This document shows, in pieces, positions 34,828-44,113 of a DNA stretch of 64,000 bases. Made by a program: the position numbers and the translations under genes. The stretch's first letter is position 1. Each line of letters opens with the position of its first letter. Below the pieces are notes generated by a model. It worked only from the letters and a program-made list of their open reading frames with translations, ran no database searches and was not told the origin of the DNA. The stretch comes from Streptosporangium sp. NBC_01756 (GTDB lineage: Bacteria > Actinomycetota > Actinomycetes > Streptosporangiales > Streptosporangiaceae), in the NCBI RefSeq assembly GCF_035917975.1, contig NZ_CP109130.1, forward strand, positions 1,116,001 through 1,180,000, in the 5' to 3' direction.

Positions 34828-36456
34828 TCACCGGGACGGCGCCGGTGACGCCGCGCCCGGCCACGTGTGCACGGTCACCTGGTAAGCCGGGTCGCTTCTG
34901 CCGGCGCGAGCGTTGAGCCACCGGACGAGCGCGGGTGTCGGACCGTACGAACCCGATTCGGTGAGACCGGGACGGGCACTACGGAGCCGGTCCAGGAACC
35001 AGGTGGAGGCACCGTCCGTGAGATCCCTGTCGTAGCGGACCAGGACCCCGCCGGTGTCCTCTCCGCGGAGGACGGAGTCCAGGCGCCCGCGGTACGCGTC
35101 CCGGGACCGGTCCCAGATGACGCTCGCGGAGACCCCCTCCCGCTCCAGCATGGAGGCGATGTCGGTGCCGAAAGGCGCGTCCACGAGGACGCGGCTTCCC
35201 GGACCCGCGTGCTCACGCACGGCCCTGGCGATCTCGGCCCGCGGTACGGCATCGGTGGTTCTGAAGTAGTCACGGCCGAGGACCTCGTTGGCTTCGGCCG
35301 ACAGCCAGCAGAGCGAGATCACCACTGCCACCGCCACCCCTGTCCTCGGCGCCGAGCGGATCTTCTCCCGCAGCACATGAGCCAGCACGAGACTGACGAA
35401 GGGAACGGCCATCAACGTCCTGGCCGGGCCCGCGGTGAAGAGTTCACCGCGGAAGACAAGGCTCGCGACCACCACATAGGTCACCAGGATGCCCAGGGCG
35501 ATCGCCACGCTCGCGTACAGAGCCCGCCGCACGTCGGCGCGCAGGCGCGCGCGTGCGCCGATCCCGGAGATCATGACGGCGCCGAAGGCCCCGAGCAGCG
35601 GGATCAGCAGGAATGGTTGCAGAAGCGTCTCCCCCGTCATCATGCCGTAGCACCAGTACGCGAGGCGGGCGGCCACGCCCGTGACACCGCTGCTCGCGAC
35701 GCCCGCCGACGTCTGGATCCGGGCCGCGTGCGCGGTCTGGTCCAGGAGCAGCCCGATGATCGGAAGGAGCGGGAGAACACCGGCCGCCTGCGTCAGGACC
35801 CAGGCCTTGGGCGAGGTGGTGGACCTGTCCCGCCATCCCAGGTAGAGGAGGTTGACGGCCAGGAAGGCGCAGAGAGCGGCCAGGTAGTTCACGTAGACGA
35901 GAAGGACGAGGCTCGTCACCAGCGCGACCCGGGCGCCTCGGGAACGGGTTCTGATCGTCCGCATGGCCGCGATCACGCAGGCGACGAAGAGCAGGGCAGC
36001 CATGGTGTAGGGGCGGATGATGATCCCGTACTGCCACAACAGCGGCGAGGCGGCGGTGAGGAGAAGCCCGGCCTCCTGCGTGCGTCTGCCGAACCCGAGT
36101 TCCCGCGCGACGACAGGAGTGAGACAGAGCAGACCGACCGTCATGGCGAGGGCGAGTAGCTTCCCGGCGACGATCACGTCCAAGGGCAACAACAGTACGA
36201 AGTGCAGCACAAGGTAGAAAAGCGGCGGGTGTATGTCCTGCCCGGTCGCCTCCAGAACTCCCCCGACGGGTAGCAGCGACCATTCGAGAGTGATCTGCTC
36301 GTCACCCCTGACTCCGAAATAGCGGGCGGTCCAGAGTATGTGAACGAACTGGGCCACGGCATAGAGCGGAAGTACGACTCGTAACACGTACAGCGGAGCG
36401 GGCGTGTCGCGATCCGTTCCCGGAATAGGGGTCCTGAGCCTGACGGTGCTCCACAT
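34828..36456 (-). CDS. GT-C-like (GT39/PMT family) membrane glycosyltransferase
   Basis: A 542-residue membrane protein with about ten to twelve helices. The first outer loop holds RYFGVRGDEQITLEWSLLP and is followed by GQDIHPPLFYLVLHF; the acidic GDE and the HPPL motif are characteristic of dolichyl-phosphate-mannose/arabinose transferases of the GT39/GT83 type. The last 130 residues are soluble. With the GtrA and GtrB-like pair it would complete an external glycosylation branch. ATG 36456 is chosen because the upstream 46 codons are Arg-rich and unlike the family; there is no strong ribosome site. Confidence 0.8.
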   Translation of the reverse strand: MWSTVRLRTPIPGTDRDTPAPLYVLRVVLPLYAVAQFVHILWTARYFGVRGDEQITLEWSLLPVGGVLEATGQDIHPPLFYLVLHFVLLLPLDVIVAGKLLALAMTVGLLCLTPVVARELGFGRRTQEAGLLLTAASPLLWQYGIIIRPYTMAALLFVACVIAAMRTIRTRSRGARVALVTSLVLLVYVNYLAALCAFLAVNLLYLGWRDRSTTSPKAWVLTQAAGVLPLLPIIGLLLDQTAHAARIQTSAGVASSGVTGVAARLAYWCYGMMTGETLLQPFLLIPLLGAFGAVMISGIGARARLRADVRRALYASVAIALGILVTYVVVASLVFRGELFTAGPARTLMAVPFVSLVLAHVLREKIRSAPRTGVAVAVVISLCWLSAEANEVLGRDYFRTTDAVPRAEIARAVREHAGPGSRVLVDAPFGTDIASMLEREGVSASVIWDRSRDAYRGRLDSVLRGEDTGGVLVRYDRDLTDGASTWFLDRLRSARPGLTESGSYGPTPALVRWLNARAGRSDPAYQVTVHTWPGAASPAPSR

Positions 36457-36930
36457 CCTGCACTCGCTCTCTCGGTCGACGGGGTTCCGATCCCGGCCTG
36501 CGGATGCGTTGGTTCTTCCGTCGGCCACGCGTGGGATCGGTGCTCTCCGACCGCGCGGCGCGGCATCCCCGTTCGAGATGCCGCGGCTCTCCAAAGGAGC
36601 ATGCCATCGGCGGCACGGTCTTCTCGGTCACCTGCCGGTCCGGCAGACATTAGTGGCCGAGCGCGAGAAAACCCACCGCATTCAACAGGGAACGATCAAT
36701 CCTGACTCCGGCTTTGCCGGCAATTGGCAGGCAAAACCCACGCCGGCCAGGCCGCGAACGACGTTGTCCCGACGTGGCGCCGTGAAGTGCCGCCGGCCTC
36801 ACCCTGGCCGGATATATCGGCCATGCCAGTCCAAGATCGTAGAAGACCGACATTAATGATGGAGTCATGACTTTAAAATATTCTGCAGGCACGGAGCGCC
36901 GCCGCTATTTCCCGCTTCCCACTCGGGAAG
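36457..36930. other. Divergent promoter region
   Basis: About 470 bp between a minus-strand membrane enzyme and the plus-strand glycosyltransferase operon. Near 36855-36885 the sequence turns AT-rich: a 10-bp palindrome AGTCATGACT (36863-36872) is followed by TTTAAAATATT, a plausible -10 region about 50 bp before the start at 36931. Confidence 0.45.
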
Positions 36931-38088
36931 ATGACGCGGGTGAAAACGGAGACCGGGCCCACCCCCTCCCGCGCAAAAGTCGTTTATGTCGTTCCGCACC
37001 TGTCCTCAGAAGAATCCGAGCACTTCGCGCACATCCCCGCTTTCCTCGAGGCTCTCGGGAAACGGGTCGACCTGATCGCGCTGGTCGAGCGGGGAACGCC
37101 GCCCGAAAGGCTGCCCGGTGTGCATATGATCGTCTCGGCGGTGGGCCGCAACCGGCTCAGCCGCCTTTTCGGCTCCATTCGCGCGGTGCGCTCGTGCGCG
37201 CGGGCCGGCTACCGCACGTATTTCCTGCGGTACTCACGCTTCTTCCTCATCATGCTCATCGTGACCTATCCGTTTTTCGGGCACCGCATATTCCTGTGGC
37301 GCAGCGGCACAGCCGATCTGATCGAACACGGGCGCAGGAGGACGGTGCGGCAACGGCTGAACGACGGGCTCAACCAGTTGCTCTCCCGGTGCGTTCACAC
37401 GTTCGTCACGGGGCCGGAGAGCATGGTCCCGGTCATGCGTGCACGGTGGCACGTGCCCGGCAACAAGATGCGCCTGCTGTACAACGACATTGACAGCAAC
37501 CGCTTCGTCCCGCTCTCTCCGGAGGAGCGGGCGGAAGTCCGTCGTCGCCATGGCTGGGGCGATGACGAGTTCGTCGTTCTCTTCGTCCACCGGCTCTCCT
37601 TCCGGAGAGGGACGCGGCTGCTCGCCCCGCTGCTCGACCACGTCGGCGCCGACCTGCGGCGCCCGGTGCGACTGGTAGTGGTGGGGGACGGCCCCGATCG
37701 TTCCCTGCTCACCCACCAGAGCACCGGCCGGCCGGGACTGCAGATCCTGGGAGCGGTTCCCAACCGGGATCTTCCGCCGCTGTACGGCGCCGCCGACTGC
37801 TTCCTGATGCCGAGTTACGAGGAGGGTTTCCCCCGCGTGCTCCTGGAGGCGATGAGTTCGGCGCTCCCCATCGTGACGACCGGGGCCGGCGGCTCGGCGG
37901 ATGTGGTGGGCCCGGACTACCCGTTCATCTGCGACGTCGGAGACCTCACGGGCCTGGCGGAGAAGGTGGCCGAGGTCGCGCACCTGCCGCTGGCCGAGCG
38001 CACGGCTCTCGGAGGCCGGCTGCGAGAGCGGGCCCGGCACGAGTTCTCCCCCCAGAGAGTCGCCCAGATGCTGGAGGACATCCTGTGA
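36931..38088 (+). CDS. Glycosyltransferase family 4
   Basis: A 385-residue GT-B enzyme, first gene of a plus-strand operon that runs to 43078. The donor-binding C-terminal half shows VVLFVHRLSFRRGTRLL, LVVVGDGPDR and the E-x7-E motif in MPSYEEGFPRVLLEAMSS, typical of retaining GT4 enzymes. The N-terminal half (KVVYVVPHLSSEE) is the acceptor domain, with a hydrophobic patch near residues 100-115 suited to membrane binding. The start could be ATG 36931 or GTG 36940; the latter has GGAAG at better spacing. The 3' end overlaps the next gene as GTGA. Confidence 0.88.
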   Translation: MTRVKTETGPTPSRAKVVYVVPHLSSEESEHFAHIPAFLEALGKRVDLIALVERGTPPERLPGVHMIVSAVGRNRLSRLFGSIRAVRSCARAGYRTYFLRYSRFFLIMLIVTYPFFGHRIFLWRSGTADLIEHGRRRTVRQRLNDGLNQLLSRCVHTFVTGPESMVPVMRARWHVPGNKMRLLYNDIDSNRFVPLSPEERAEVRRRHGWGDDEFVVLFVHRLSFRRGTRLLAPLLDHVGADLRRPVRLVVVGDGPDRSLLTHQSTGRPGLQILGAVPNRDLPPLYGAADCFLMPSYEEGFPRVLLEAMSSALPIVTTGAGGSADVVGPDYPFICDVGDLTGLAEKVAEVAHLPLAERTALGGRLRERARHEFSPQRVAQMLEDIL

Positions 38089-39206
38089 AACCGGTCTCCG
38101 TCACCCTGGTCGGATCCAGCCCCTGGGATCGCGACATCCAGGTGAACGACGTCAACCTTCGCCCCGCACGGGCACTCGCCGAGCGCCTGGACGCCCCGTA
38201 CAACGTGATCGTTCCCGCCGGAGACGCCGAGCCGGGTTTCGTCGATCTTGATCCCGTACGCCTCTATCGCGTCAGAGGCGACTCACGACTGGGGTTTCTC
38301 CAGGCGGCACGCCGGACGATCGACCACGGCCCGACCGCCCGGAGTGACGTCCTGATGTCCAGCGACCCACTCGCCGCCGTCGCGGCAGAGCTGTCGCACA
38401 CGCGACGGATCACCCCGCACATCATGCAGGTGCAGGGAGACATCCTGGACCCGGGCCAGGAGTACGGCGGAACGCTCAAACGCATGGCGCTCGCCCTGGT
38501 CTCGCGGGCGGCCGTCCGCCGCGCCTCCGGCGTACGCGTGGTGAGCGACGGCCTCAGAGAGCGGGTGGAACGATTCACCCGGCGCCCGGTCGCGTACGTG
38601 CCGAGCCGGGTGGACACGAAGCTGTTCTTCCCCGCTCCGGACTCCTACCCGAAACCGATCCACCTGGTCATGATCGGCAGCCTGGTGCGGCGGAAGAACC
38701 ACGTGACCGTGCTGCGGGCATGGCCGGCCGTCCTGGAGGCCGTCCCCGACGCGCGGCTGGTCATTCTCGGCGAGGGCCCCACCCGCTCCGAACTGCGCGA
38801 TCTGATATTCGATCTCCACATCGAGCACCACGTCGAACTCCGTGGGCCCGTACCCCAGACGGAGGTCGTGTCGGTGCTCCAGCAGGCGCATGCCGTAGCC
38901 CATCCCGCCTGGTCGGAGGGACAGCCACGGGCGGTGCTGGAGGCGATGGCCTGCGGCCTGCCGGTGCTCTGCTCCGACATCTCCGCCCACCGGGAGATCG
39001 TCCGCCCGCATGTCGGCCGGCTTCTGGCGGCGGCGTCGGTCCACGACTGGGCGGAGGCGATCATCACGTTGCTGACGGACCCGGAACGCGCCCGTCAGAT
39101 GGGTCGTGACGCGCGCCGATACGTCAGCGAGCACCACGATTTCGATCTCATGATCAACCGTTTCGCCGATTTCATTCAGAGCGTCTCCGCCGGAGAACGG
39201 ACATAG
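38085..39206 (+). CDS. Glycosyltransferase family 4
   Basis: A 373-residue GT-B enzyme with IHLVMIGSLVRRKNHVTVLRAW, LVILGEGPTR and HPAWSEGQPRAVLEAMACG (E-x7-E) in the C-terminal domain. Its GTG start overlaps the previous stop by four bases, so the two glycosyltransferases are coupled. The N-terminal domain (VSVTLVGSSPWDRDIQ) is unlike the other GT4 proteins in the window, which suggests a distinct acceptor. The donor sugar cannot be read from sequence alone. Confidence 0.88.
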   Translation: MKPVSVTLVGSSPWDRDIQVNDVNLRPARALAERLDAPYNVIVPAGDAEPGFVDLDPVRLYRVRGDSRLGFLQAARRTIDHGPTARSDVLMSSDPLAAVAAELSHTRRITPHIMQVQGDILDPGQEYGGTLKRMALALVSRAAVRRASGVRVVSDGLRERVERFTRRPVAYVPSRVDTKLFFPAPDSYPKPIHLVMIGSLVRRKNHVTVLRAWPAVLEAVPDARLVILGEGPTRSELRDLIFDLHIEHHVELRGPVPQTEVVSVLQQAHAVAHPAWSEGQPRAVLEAMACGLPVLCSDISAHREIVRPHVGRLLAAASVHDWAEAIITLLTDPERARQMGRDARRYVSEHHDFDLMINRFADFIQSVSAGERT

Positions 39207-39217
39207 GAGAGAGCGAC

Positions 39218-39424
39218 ATGAGAATCCTCCGTGTCGGATACCGGCCGCCGCCCGATCCTGGCGGGAAGGAGCGCCCTGTCGAGGGGCGCACCCAGGAACA
39301 GCTTCTTCAGGGCCGGCGTGTGGTCGACGACTTCATCGGCCGGCCGGCGGCCGTCCAGGTGGGGGAACGGTGTGGGACCTCGATGACCGCTGGAACGCCC
39401 CACCCCGCCGGGGCCGTCTCATGA
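39218..39424 (+). pseudogene. Truncated GT4 glycosyltransferase remnant
   Basis: A 68-codon frame with an intact ribosome site (GGAGAG) and ATG at 39218. Its first ~34 residues, MRILRVGYRPPPDPGGKER and on, match the N-terminus of the intact GT4 at 44114-45226 (MRIVRVSYRVPPEPGGKER) closely, including at DNA level. After that the similarity stops and about 300 residues of the enzyme are missing. The frame stays open and ends in an ATGA overlap with the next gene, so it may still be translated and serve coupling. It is probably a deletion derivative of a duplicate. Confidence 0.75.
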
Positions 39425-40500
39425 AGCACCCGCACATCTGCGAAGTGATCAAGACGCTGGACGTGGGCGGCGCCGAGGTCCTGCTCGTCGAGCGGCTGCT
39501 CGCCGCGTTGCCGACGGACAAGCGCTACACCGTCGTATGCCAGCGGGCGTCCACTCGGATTCTCGTGGAGCGGCTACGGTCGGCCGGCGTGAACGTGGTC
39601 GTCCTCGGGAGCGGTTCTCACCCGTCCCGTCTCGTTCCGGCGGTCAGGCGGCTGGCACCCGATGTGCTCAACATGCACTCCCCCCTTCCCGCGGCTCTGC
39701 TACGGATGACATCACGTTTCTGGAACCCCCGTCCCGTCCTGATCTCGACTGTGCACAACGTGTGTTACCGCACACCGACGATGCTGCTCGACCGGGCGAC
39801 GGGGTGGCTGGACACGCGTACCGTCGCCGTCTCTCCCCAGGTCGCCCGCGCCGTCACGAGCTGGGGCGCGCGTGCCCTGTGCACCCGGATCCACGGTGTC
39901 GGCGTCGAGAGGCAGCGCGACTGGGCGATGGAGTCGGAGCGTATCAGGCAGGAGTGGAACGTCCCCGAGCACGCCTTTCTCATCACGCACGTCGCCAACT
40001 TCCGCCCGGCCAAGAACCACCGCATGCTCATCGAGGCCGCGACCAGGGTGATCGCCAGGAACCCGCGCGCCATGTTCCTCCTGGCCGGGTCCGGCCCGCT
40101 GCACGAGCAGGTGGCCAAGCGCGTCGCCGACCTCGGACTGGACGGCCTGCGTTTCCTCGGGCAGGTGCCGAACGCCGCGCGTCTGATCGCCGCTTCCGAT
40201 CTCCTCGTGCTCGGTTCCTCTCACGAGGGGTTGCCGGTCGTCATCATGGAGGCTTTCGCCGCGGGCGTGCCGGTCGTGTCCACCGACGTCGGCGGGGTGT
40301 CCGATCTGGTCACCACCGGCTGGAACGGTCTTCTCACCGTGCCGGGGGACTCCGAGGCCTTCGCTGAAGCCATCCTGCGGGCGATGCGTCCCGAAGTCCA
40401 CGGGCTCCTCCGGCAGGGAGCGAGGGACAGCGCCGACCTCGTCGACATCAGCCAGACCGCGGAGTGGTTCGACAGACTGTACGACGAGGTCTGCTCCTGA
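39421..40500 (+). CDS. Glycosyltransferase family 4
   Basis: A 359-residue GT-B enzyme. The acceptor domain begins HICEVIKTLDVGGAEVLLVERLL, the GGAE loop being common to GT4 enzymes. The donor domain has ITHVANFRPAKNHRMLIEA, LLAGSGPLHE and LGSSHEGLPVVIMEAFAAG (E-x7-E). The ATG at 39421 overlaps the stop of the truncated glycosyltransferase remnant (ATGA). A 17-residue upstream extension in frame is not conserved. Two bases separate its stop from the flippase gene. Confidence 0.88.
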   Translation: MKHPHICEVIKTLDVGGAEVLLVERLLAALPTDKRYTVVCQRASTRILVERLRSAGVNVVVLGSGSHPSRLVPAVRRLAPDVLNMHSPLPAALLRMTSRFWNPRPVLISTVHNVCYRTPTMLLDRATGWLDTRTVAVSPQVARAVTSWGARALCTRIHGVGVERQRDWAMESERIRQEWNVPEHAFLITHVANFRPAKNHRMLIEAATRVIARNPRAMFLLAGSGPLHEQVAKRVADLGLDGLRFLGQVPNAARLIAASDLLVLGSSHEGLPVVIMEAFAAGVPVVSTDVGGVSDLVTTGWNGLLTVPGDSEAFAEAILRAMRPEVHGLLRQGARDSADLVDISQTAEWFDRLYDEVCS

Positions 40501-40502
40501 TC

Positions 40503-41822
40503 ATGGCCACTCTCCTCGAACGTGCGATCCATCGCATGCGCCCGCCCGGCTCATCGCATCTGCGGACGTTCACCTCACTCACCGCCGCCAGCCAGGGCGA
40601 GGCGGTCCTGTCCATGCTCAGTCTGGTCGTCCTGGTACGGCTGGCGGGAACCGACCGGTCCGGGCAGCTGATCTTCGTTCAGGCGCTGTCGAGCGTCTGG
40701 TTCCTGCTGCTGGATCCCCGGATCGAGGACGCCGCACAGCGGTACGTCCCCATCGAGCAGCAGCGGAGCGGACAGGGTTCCGCGCTGTTCGTCTGCCTGC
40801 TGTGGTGGGACGTGGCGATCGGTGTGCTGGCGAGCGGCGTCGGTCTCCTGATGGTGCTGGCAGCGTGGCTGCTGGGCCTCGCCACCGGTGACCTCACGCT
40901 GATGCTCGCGCTCTCACTCGTCTCCGGCGGGGCCGCGGCGTCGACCGGGGCGGCCGGGGCGGCCTTCGCCCTGGCCGGCCGCCTACGTGATCTCGGGCGC
41001 GTACGGCTGCGGTGCGCCGTCCTGTCGTTCGGGCTGTCACTGGGCGGTCTGCTCGCCGGCGGCCCACCGGCCTATCTGGCCGGCCAGTGCGCGGCCGCCA
41101 TCGTGACGGCCGTCGTCCTCGGCATGCTGTCGCTGCGCACAATATCCGCCCACATCGGACCGGCCGTGACACGGGGCCGGCTCCCGGCCGGCCTCATCGC
41201 CTTCACGCTGAAAGCGTCCGCGGGAACCTCGGTCGCGGCGGCCTCCGAATCGGGCGTCCTCACGCTGGCGGGCTTCCTCGGAGGCCCCAGCCTGGTGACC
41301 ATCCTCAAGATCGCATCAGCTCCCGGCCGCTTCTACACCTCTCTGATCAGTCCGATCACCTCGATGCTGTACCCCCGGCTGGCCCAGGCCGCCGCAGCCG
41401 GGGAGCCGGCTCTCATCAGGCGGGACGTGATGCGCGCGACGCTGATGCTCACCGCGGCCGGGGCGATGGCGCTCGCCGTCGTGGTCCCCGTGGCCGGTGA
41501 CGCGCTCGGCCTGGTGTACGGCGCCCCGTACGTCCAGGCCGGCCAGACGGCCGGGCTCCTCCTGGGTGTCGCCTGCGTGAAGGGAGGCGCCTCCTGGTCC
41601 AAAGTGCTGCCTCTGGCCATGGGCAGGCCCGTCTGGAGAATCGCCTACCTCACGGCCGAGGGCGTCCTCCTTCTCGGTCTGCTCCTCATCGCCGACCGGG
41701 TGGCTCCGGACGCGGTGCGGACCTCGCTCACCTTCGGCTGGGGAGCGCTGGCCCTGGCCGTTCTCGGGACGGGCTTCTGGATCACTTGGCTACAGAGATT
41801 GACGAAGGTCGGTGGTCGGTGA
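40503..41822 (+). CDS. Wzx-like polysaccharide flippase (MOP superfamily)
   Basis: A 439-residue protein with about 12 hydrophobic helices and no large soluble domain, as expected of Wzx/MATE-type exporters of lipid-linked oligosaccharides. The stretch SLTAASQGEAVLSMLSLVVLVRLAGT at the start and the TSLISPITSMLYPRLAQ segment fit the family. It sits between glycosyltransferases and a polymerase. Its stop and the next start overlap as TGATG. The assignment rests on topology and context more than on a single motif. Confidence 0.75.
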   Translation: MATLLERAIHRMRPPGSSHLRTFTSLTAASQGEAVLSMLSLVVLVRLAGTDRSGQLIFVQALSSVWFLLLDPRIEDAAQRYVPIEQQRSGQGSALFVCLLWWDVAIGVLASGVGLLMVLAAWLLGLATGDLTLMLALSLVSGGAAASTGAAGAAFALAGRLRDLGRVRLRCAVLSFGLSLGGLLAGGPPAYLAGQCAAAIVTAVVLGMLSLRTISAHIGPAVTRGRLPAGLIAFTLKASAGTSVAAASESGVLTLAGFLGGPSLVTILKIASAPGRFYTSLISPITSMLYPRLAQAAAAGEPALIRRDVMRATLMLTAAGAMALAVVVPVAGDALGLVYGAPYVQAGQTAGLLLGVACVKGGASWSKVLPLAMGRPVWRIAYLTAEGVLLLGLLLIADRVAPDAVRTSLTFGWGALALAVLGTGFWITWLQRLTKVGGR

Positions 41823-43078
41823 TGATCGAGATCGCTCGCACGACACCCACGCGTCTCACGACAGAGCTGTTCGCGCCCGTGCGCTTCCTCTTCGCCGTGG
41901 TGGCGGGACTCGCCGGAGCGCTCGCCCGGGAACTCACCGGCAGCCCCTTCCTGGCGGAGGCGCTGTGGGCGCTGGCCCTGTTCGTCCTCCCTCTCCCCCT
42001 GCTCCCCGCGCTGCTGCTCGTCACCATGCGGCTGGAACTGCCCGGCCTCGGCGAGCTCGGCTTCAGCGATCTGGTCGCCGTCTTCTACGTGGTACGCCTG
42101 ACCTTCAGCTCCCGGATCCTCGACGTCCGGCTGTCACCGTCCCACCTCGTGCTCATCGTGTTCTTCGGCTGGGCGGTGCTGACGACGGCACCCCAGTCCG
42201 GCATGATGTGGCCACTCGTCCACATCATGCTCTACGCCGTCGTGGGGGTGGCGCTGACCCACAGCCCGACGGCCGGGACCGGCCTGCTCTGGACCGTGCT
42301 CGGGCTGGCCCTCTTCGAGACGATCGTGCACCTGCCCGACATGCTCACCCGCCTGCACGGAGTCGTCCTGGCGGATCCGGCCCAGCTGGGGGCACTGCTC
42401 ATCGCCGCCCTGCTCGTCGTCCCGCTGCTGCCTCTGCCCCCGAACGGGCGGATCGCCGTCCGCGGACTGCTCCTCGCCGGCATCGCCGCGACCCAGACCC
42501 GGTCGGTGTGGTTCGCGCTCTGCGTCGTGGCCGTAGCGATGCTGCTGCCCCGGCGCTGGCACCTCCCCGTCGGCCTGCCGCTCCTTATGGCTCCGCCCGC
42601 CCTGCTCGCCGCGGCGCAGGTCACCGCACTCTTCAAGCTCAACGGCGAATCCCTCGACCTGAGGCTGCAGTCGATCTCGGAGGGGCTGCGGAAGCTCTCC
42701 GAGAAACCCATCACCGGGCACGGCTGGGCCTTCCGCGATGTCAGCCCGACGGACTTCGCCAACGGGATCATCTACAACCTCTGGGTCCACCTGGGCGTTG
42801 CCACGGGCCTGGTCGGTGTCGCCCTGTTCGTGCTCTACGTATGTCTGCTGTCGTCCGAGACGGCCCGGAACCCGAGCGCGTACTTCTTCGTCACCGCGAT
42901 CCTGGCGATGTCGCTCACCGAGGTCCCGTTCTACGGAGGTTCGGTCATCGCGCTGCTCTTCTTCGCGCTGACCTCCGTCAGGAGGGAACCGGACCGGCCG
43001 GTGAGGACAGCGGAGGCAGAGCAGCCTGACACCACGTCCGGCCTGGCCGGCTCCGGTCATCGGAACGCTACGAGGTGA
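41822..43078 (+). CDS. Wzy-like O-antigen/exopolysaccharide polymerase
   Basis: A 418-residue protein with about 11 membrane helices. A larger outer loop around residues 285-330 (LRLQSISEGLRKLSEKPITGHGWAF) precedes the last helices, and the GHG-type turn is typical of Wzy/WaaL proteins. Position after the flippase supports polymerase over ligase, but the two cannot be separated by sequence reading. Start ATG 41822; an adjacent in-frame GTG at 41819 is equivalent. The end overlaps the convergent epimerase gene by 11 bp. Confidence 0.75.
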   Translation: MIEIARTTPTRLTTELFAPVRFLFAVVAGLAGALARELTGSPFLAEALWALALFVLPLPLLPALLLVTMRLELPGLGELGFSDLVAVFYVVRLTFSSRILDVRLSPSHLVLIVFFGWAVLTTAPQSGMMWPLVHIMLYAVVGVALTHSPTAGTGLLWTVLGLALFETIVHLPDMLTRLHGVVLADPAQLGALLIAALLVVPLLPLPPNGRIAVRGLLLAGIAATQTRSVWFALCVVAVAMLLPRRWHLPVGLPLLMAPPALLAAAQVTALFKLNGESLDLRLQSISEGLRKLSEKPITGHGWAFRDVSPTDFANGIIYNLWVHLGVATGLVGVALFVLYVCLLSSETARNPSAYFFVTAILAMSLTEVPFYGGSVIALLFFALTSVRREPDRPVRTAEAEQPDTTSGLAGSGHRNATR

Positions 43079-44024
43079 TCCATTTCCACTGCTGGCCCAT
43101 GCCTTCGGCCAGTGACGTCGACGGCTCGTAGCCGAGCAGCTTCCGCGCCCTGGTCAGGTCGGCCTCCGTGGTGTCCACGTCGCCCAGCTGTGTCACGTCA
43201 CGGAGAATCGGGACGTCCTGACCGGTCACCTGGGCGGCACATGCCAGCACGTCCAGCATGGAGACGCTGCGGCCACCGCCGACGTTGACCACCTCGGCCT
43301 GAGCGGGAGCCACGCAGGCGGCCATCGTGGCCGCGACCGCATCGCCGACATAGGTGAAGTCCCGACGCTGGACGCCATCGCCGTACAGGCGGAGCGGGTG
43401 ACCGGTGAGCACGGACCGGAGTATCCGGCCGATGGCCATGTCCGGTCGCTGCCGAGGACCGTAGACGGTGAAGTATCTCAGGGCCACCACACTCAACGGG
43501 GTGTCCCGCCTGACCGCGTAGGCGAGCGAGAGCCGCTCCGCGGCCAGCTTCGTGACCCCGTACGGCGAGAGCGGGAAAGGAAGGTCTTCTTCGCGTGAGG
43601 GGCGGCCGACGCTGTTCCCGTACACGCTCGACGACGAGGCGAGGACCATCCTGGGCACGTCCGTGGAAACGCACGCCTCAAGCAGGCGCTGGGTCACCAT
43701 GACGTTCGACGCCAGATATTCCGCGAATCGCTCCCCCCACGAGGGCCGGACACCGGGAACACCCGCGAGGTGGAAGACAGCCGAAGCACCTTCCGTCAAC
43801 GACCTCAGATCCAGCTCCCCCAGCTCCCCCTCGACCAGGTGAAAGCCACGCCGGCCCAGGAGGCTCTCGAGGTTTTCGGCTGCCACCGGGTCGCCCGCCG
43901 GAGAGCGCCGGTCTATCCCGACCACATTCGCTCCCTGGAGCAACAACGCCTCGGCCAGGTGTGACCCGATGAAGCCGGCCACCCCCGTCACGACTGCCCG
44001 CTCCACTTGTTGCATGCCACTCAC
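43068..44024 (-). CDS. NAD-dependent epimerase/dehydratase
   Basis: A 318-residue extended SDR with TGVAGFIGSHLAEALL (NAD site), VFHLAGVPGVRPSW, ASSSSVYGN and the catalytic YGVTK. Together with RRDFTYVGDAVAA this is the pattern of UDP-glucuronate or UDP-glucose 4-epimerases; the exact sugar is open. The start is GTG 44024 behind GGGGA; the ATG at 44015 is possible. It forms a minus-strand stretch with the GT4 and methyltransferase genes upstream, but with gaps that allow separate promoters. Confidence 0.85.
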   Translation of the reverse strand: MSGMQQVERAVVTGVAGFIGSHLAEALLLQGANVVGIDRRSPAGDPVAAENLESLLGRRGFHLVEGELGELDLRSLTEGASAVFHLAGVPGVRPSWGERFAEYLASNVMVTQRLLEACVSTDVPRMVLASSSSVYGNSVGRPSREEDLPFPLSPYGVTKLAAERLSLAYAVRRDTPLSVVALRYFTVYGPRQRPDMAIGRILRSVLTGHPLRLYGDGVQRRDFTYVGDAVAATMAACVAPAQAEVVNVGGGRSVSMLDVLACAAQVTGQDVPILRDVTQLGDVDTTEADLTRARKLLGYEPSTSLAEGMGQQWKWITS

Positions 44025-44113
44025 TGAATTCCCCGTTTCTTGAGAGTGGACAATTACTGCGCAGCGCCGTATGAGCTTTTCCGGTGGCGGTTACGCAGAA
44101 AATCTCACAACGC

